7,181 nt of DNA from an uncultured Thermomonas sp. (lineage in GTDB: Bacteria; Pseudomonadota; Gammaproteobacteria; Xanthomonadales; Xanthomonadaceae), in assembly GCA_946480065.1 (NCBI GenBank), contig CAMLJA010000096.1:1-7181 (forward strand), in the 5' to 3' direction. This document shows, one piece after another, positions 6,501-7,181 of the stretch (positions are counted from its first letter, which is position 1; every line of letters begins with the position of its first letter). Under the pieces are notes generated by a model. The model searched no databases. It saw nothing but the letters and a program-made list of their open reading frames with translations, and had not been told where the DNA came from. The position numbers and the translations under genes are program-made.

Positions 6501-7181
6501 TGGACGGCAAGGCGGTGCTGGCCGAATCGCGCGACCTCGACGGCCTGCGCGCCCGCTTCGGCGAACGCGCCGCGCAGGCGTTCGCGCGCCACGCCGCGCA
6601 GGGCATGGCACGGGCGGGCCTGACCGCGTTCCCCGACGCGCCGGTCCCCGTGTCGGTGCCGGGCGCCGGCGGCGTGCCGGCGTATCCGGCGTTGCAGGAT
6701 GACGGCGACAGCGTCTCGCTGGCCCTGCATGCGCAGCGCGAGGTGGCCGAGCGCCTGCATCCGCAGGGCGTGCGCCGGCTGCTGGCGATCGCGCTGGCCG
6801 ACAAGCTCAAGCAGGCGCGCAAGCAGCTGCCGGTGCAGCCGAAGATCTCGCTGCTGTACGCGGCGATCGAGTCGGCGGCGCCGCCCAGGGACGGACTGAA
6901 GGACGCCGACCGCCTGCGCGCGGACCTCGTGGACGGCGCGTTCGAGGCGCTGGCCGCCGACGGGCTGCTCGACGTGCGCGACGCCGGGGCCTTCGCGCAG
7001 TGCCGCGACGCCCTCGCCAAGGCGCTGTTCGGCGAGGCCATGCAGCGGCTGCGGCAGGCGGAGGCCATCCTCGGCCTGGTCGCCGAGGTGCGCAGCCGGC
7101 TGGAATCGAAGCTGATGGGCTGGGCACGCGGCAACCTGGACGACATGCGCGCGCAGCTGGCGGCGCTGGTGCCGCCGGGGT
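3524..7181 (+). CDS. hrpA: ATP-dependent RNA helicase HrpA (3' end outside window)
   Basis: HrpA is a DEAH-box RNA helicase that, in E. coli, has been linked to mRNA processing and rescue of stalled ribosomes. The frame runs open from 3524 past the window end, giving 1219 residues; the E. coli protein is about 1300. Motifs are GETGSGKTT (99-107), DEAH (196-199), SAT (228-230), LATNVAETSLTVP (353-365) and QRAGRCGR (402-409). The helicase-associated ratchet region includes GIQDPRERP (about 528-536). An OB-fold region with FPGSRLASKPP follows the LHRALIAG block (about 641-715), and the HrpA-specific C-terminal domain (DUF3418) runs from about residue 755 onward. The start could be the ATG at 3524 or 3533; neither has a clear ribosome site. 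A 56-bp palindrome inside the gene encodes residues 612-630 and lengthens a linker. Residues 288-298 are also longer than in relatives as I recall them. Confidence 0.95.
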   Translation, partial: MQPMATDAGTPRQARRAIDGALTRDRGRLLGLWSKWNAKPNDAGLRDAFLGKLQASVAERERRAAALPAARVDETLPIAAHADEIAALIRAHQVVVIAGETGSGKTTQLPKLCLLAGRGAAGMVGCTQPRRIAARSVARRVAEELQVPLGGTVGFQVRFNDAVSEQTAIKFMTDGILLAEIQADRWLSKYDTLIIDEAHERSLNIDFLLGYLKQLLPKRPDLKLVVTSATIDTARFAAHFGGAPVVDVEGRGYPVEMRYRPLEGEGDEDAGQRTIVDGIVAACDEIMSDRSRRDSGMGDTLVFLPGEREIREAHQALERRKYRHTEVLPLYARLSAKDQDRVFHPGSQRRIVLATNVAETSLTVPRIHYVVDPGVARVKRYSPRQKLDRLHIEPVSQASANQRAGRCGRIAPGTCFRLYSEADFASRPEFTDPEIRRAALAGVILRMLALGLGSIESFPFLEPPDPRAIADGWQQLNELGAVDDHRKLTAIGRMMAKLPVDVKLARMLVAAHAHGVLREMLVIASFLGIQDPRERPADARAAADAAHAQFADAKSEFVGILKLWEGYRTAHEDMTQSQLRKWADRHFLGFLRLREWWELHRQLKLQCEALWPESGSGSLSAKSEPDPLSGSEPDPASYAALHRALIAGLPTQLGHRGEKGLYDGPRGRKFQLFPGSRLASKPPPWLLSATLLDTERVWAITNAAIEPDWAIAELPHLLARRHHDPHWSRAQGRVLGSEQISLFGLVLAPKKPVHYGALFPEESRAIFVREALLTGEINTRSAFLARNLRTLELAQQEEAKQRRVGLVVDEDWQARWYLDRLPPHVHNAQALDAWFGKLPKDEKAALEWSRDDLLVADESDAARFPAYIALGEARLAVQYRFEPGAPDDGMTVAVPLHLLNALDAARLSWLAPGFVEDKATALIKSLPKALRRNFVPAPDFARAFAEAFAQPDADSIEGALAKFLKKLSGVDVSALDFDAAAIEPHLRANLRLLDGKAVLAESRDLDGLRARFGERAAQAFARHAAQGMARAGLTAFPDAPVPVSVPGAGGVPAYPALQDDGDSVSLALHAQREVAERLHPQGVRRLLAIALADKLKQARKQLPVQPKISLLYAAIESAAPPRDGLKDADRLRADLVDGAFEALAADGLLDVRDAGAFAQCRDALAKALFGEAMQRLRQAEAILGLVAEVRSRLESKLMGWARGNLDDMRAQLAALVPPG
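5357..5412. repeat. 56-bp palindrome inside hrpA, probable REP/MITE-like insertion
   Basis: Each base from 5357 to 5384 pairs with its mirror base up to 5412 (positions sum to 10769). The arms differ at only two of 28 positions: T5374 against G5395 and C5382 against A5387. The outer arm reads CCGGAAAGCGGGTCAGG (5357-5373), mirrored by CCTGACCCGCTTTCCGG (5396-5412), with CACTTT and AAAGTG near the centre. The hrpA frame stays open through it and encodes a Ser/Gly/Pro-rich stretch. Compared with E. coli HrpA from memory, the linker is about 17-18 residues longer, which equals 54 bases. Similar GTCAGGTTCACTTT-type palindromes are, as I recall, dispersed in Xanthomonadaceae genomes; I could not check this. 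The CCGG at both ends could be a target duplication or part of the arms. Confidence 0.75.

Noticed and set aside
5375..6760. Minus-strand frame of 461 codons ending inside the palindrome
   Set aside because: A shadow of hrpA. Its stop at 5375-5377 and the symmetrical plus-strand stop at 5392-5394 of another shadow frame come from the palindrome itself.

Overview
The window is GC-rich (by eye near 70 percent) with strong G/C third-position bias. Protein sequences and gene order (queE, queC, tRNA-Lys) suggest a gammaproteobacterium of the Xanthomonadaceae (Lysobacter/Luteimonas/Xanthomonas-like). This placement is inferred from sequence resemblance and remembered synteny; no search was run. All of it looks like ordinary chromosome: no integrase, transposase, phage gene or CRISPR array is visible, and no defence system is recognised.

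Layout. Positions 1-71 hold the last 22 codons of queE. After 29 bases comes queC (101-811). The two encode consecutive steps of preQ0/queuosine synthesis and are probably co-transcribed. A tRNA-Lys(UUU) gene follows at 844-918; its likely promoter overlaps the queC stop codon. Convergent to it lies recQ (941-2752, minus), a full-length RecQ DNA helicase. A 127-bp gap (2753-2879) contains the recQ upstream region and a strong GC hairpin that probably marks the 3' end of dps. dps (2880-3440, minus) encodes a ferritin-like DNA-protection protein with a lysine-rich N-terminal tail. An 83-bp divergent gap separates it from hrpA (3524 to past the window end, plus), a DEAH-box RNA helicase of which 1219 residues are visible. 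The gene is cut by the window edge, probably about 150 residues before its stop.

Function. The left part serves tRNA: queuosine precursor synthesis and a lysine tRNA, which is itself not a queuosine substrate. recQ and dps both protect the genome, one by processing recombination and replication intermediates, the other by sequestering iron and coating DNA. hrpA acts on RNA and ribosomes. Apart from queE-queC there is no sign that these genes form one operon or system.

The most unusual object is a 56-bp near-perfect palindrome at 5357-5412, inside the hrpA reading frame. It keeps the frame open and adds about 18 residues to a linker of HrpA. It looks like a small REP/MITE-type repeat inserted in frame. 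A weaker candidate for a second repeat scar lies at about 4385-4417 in the same gene.
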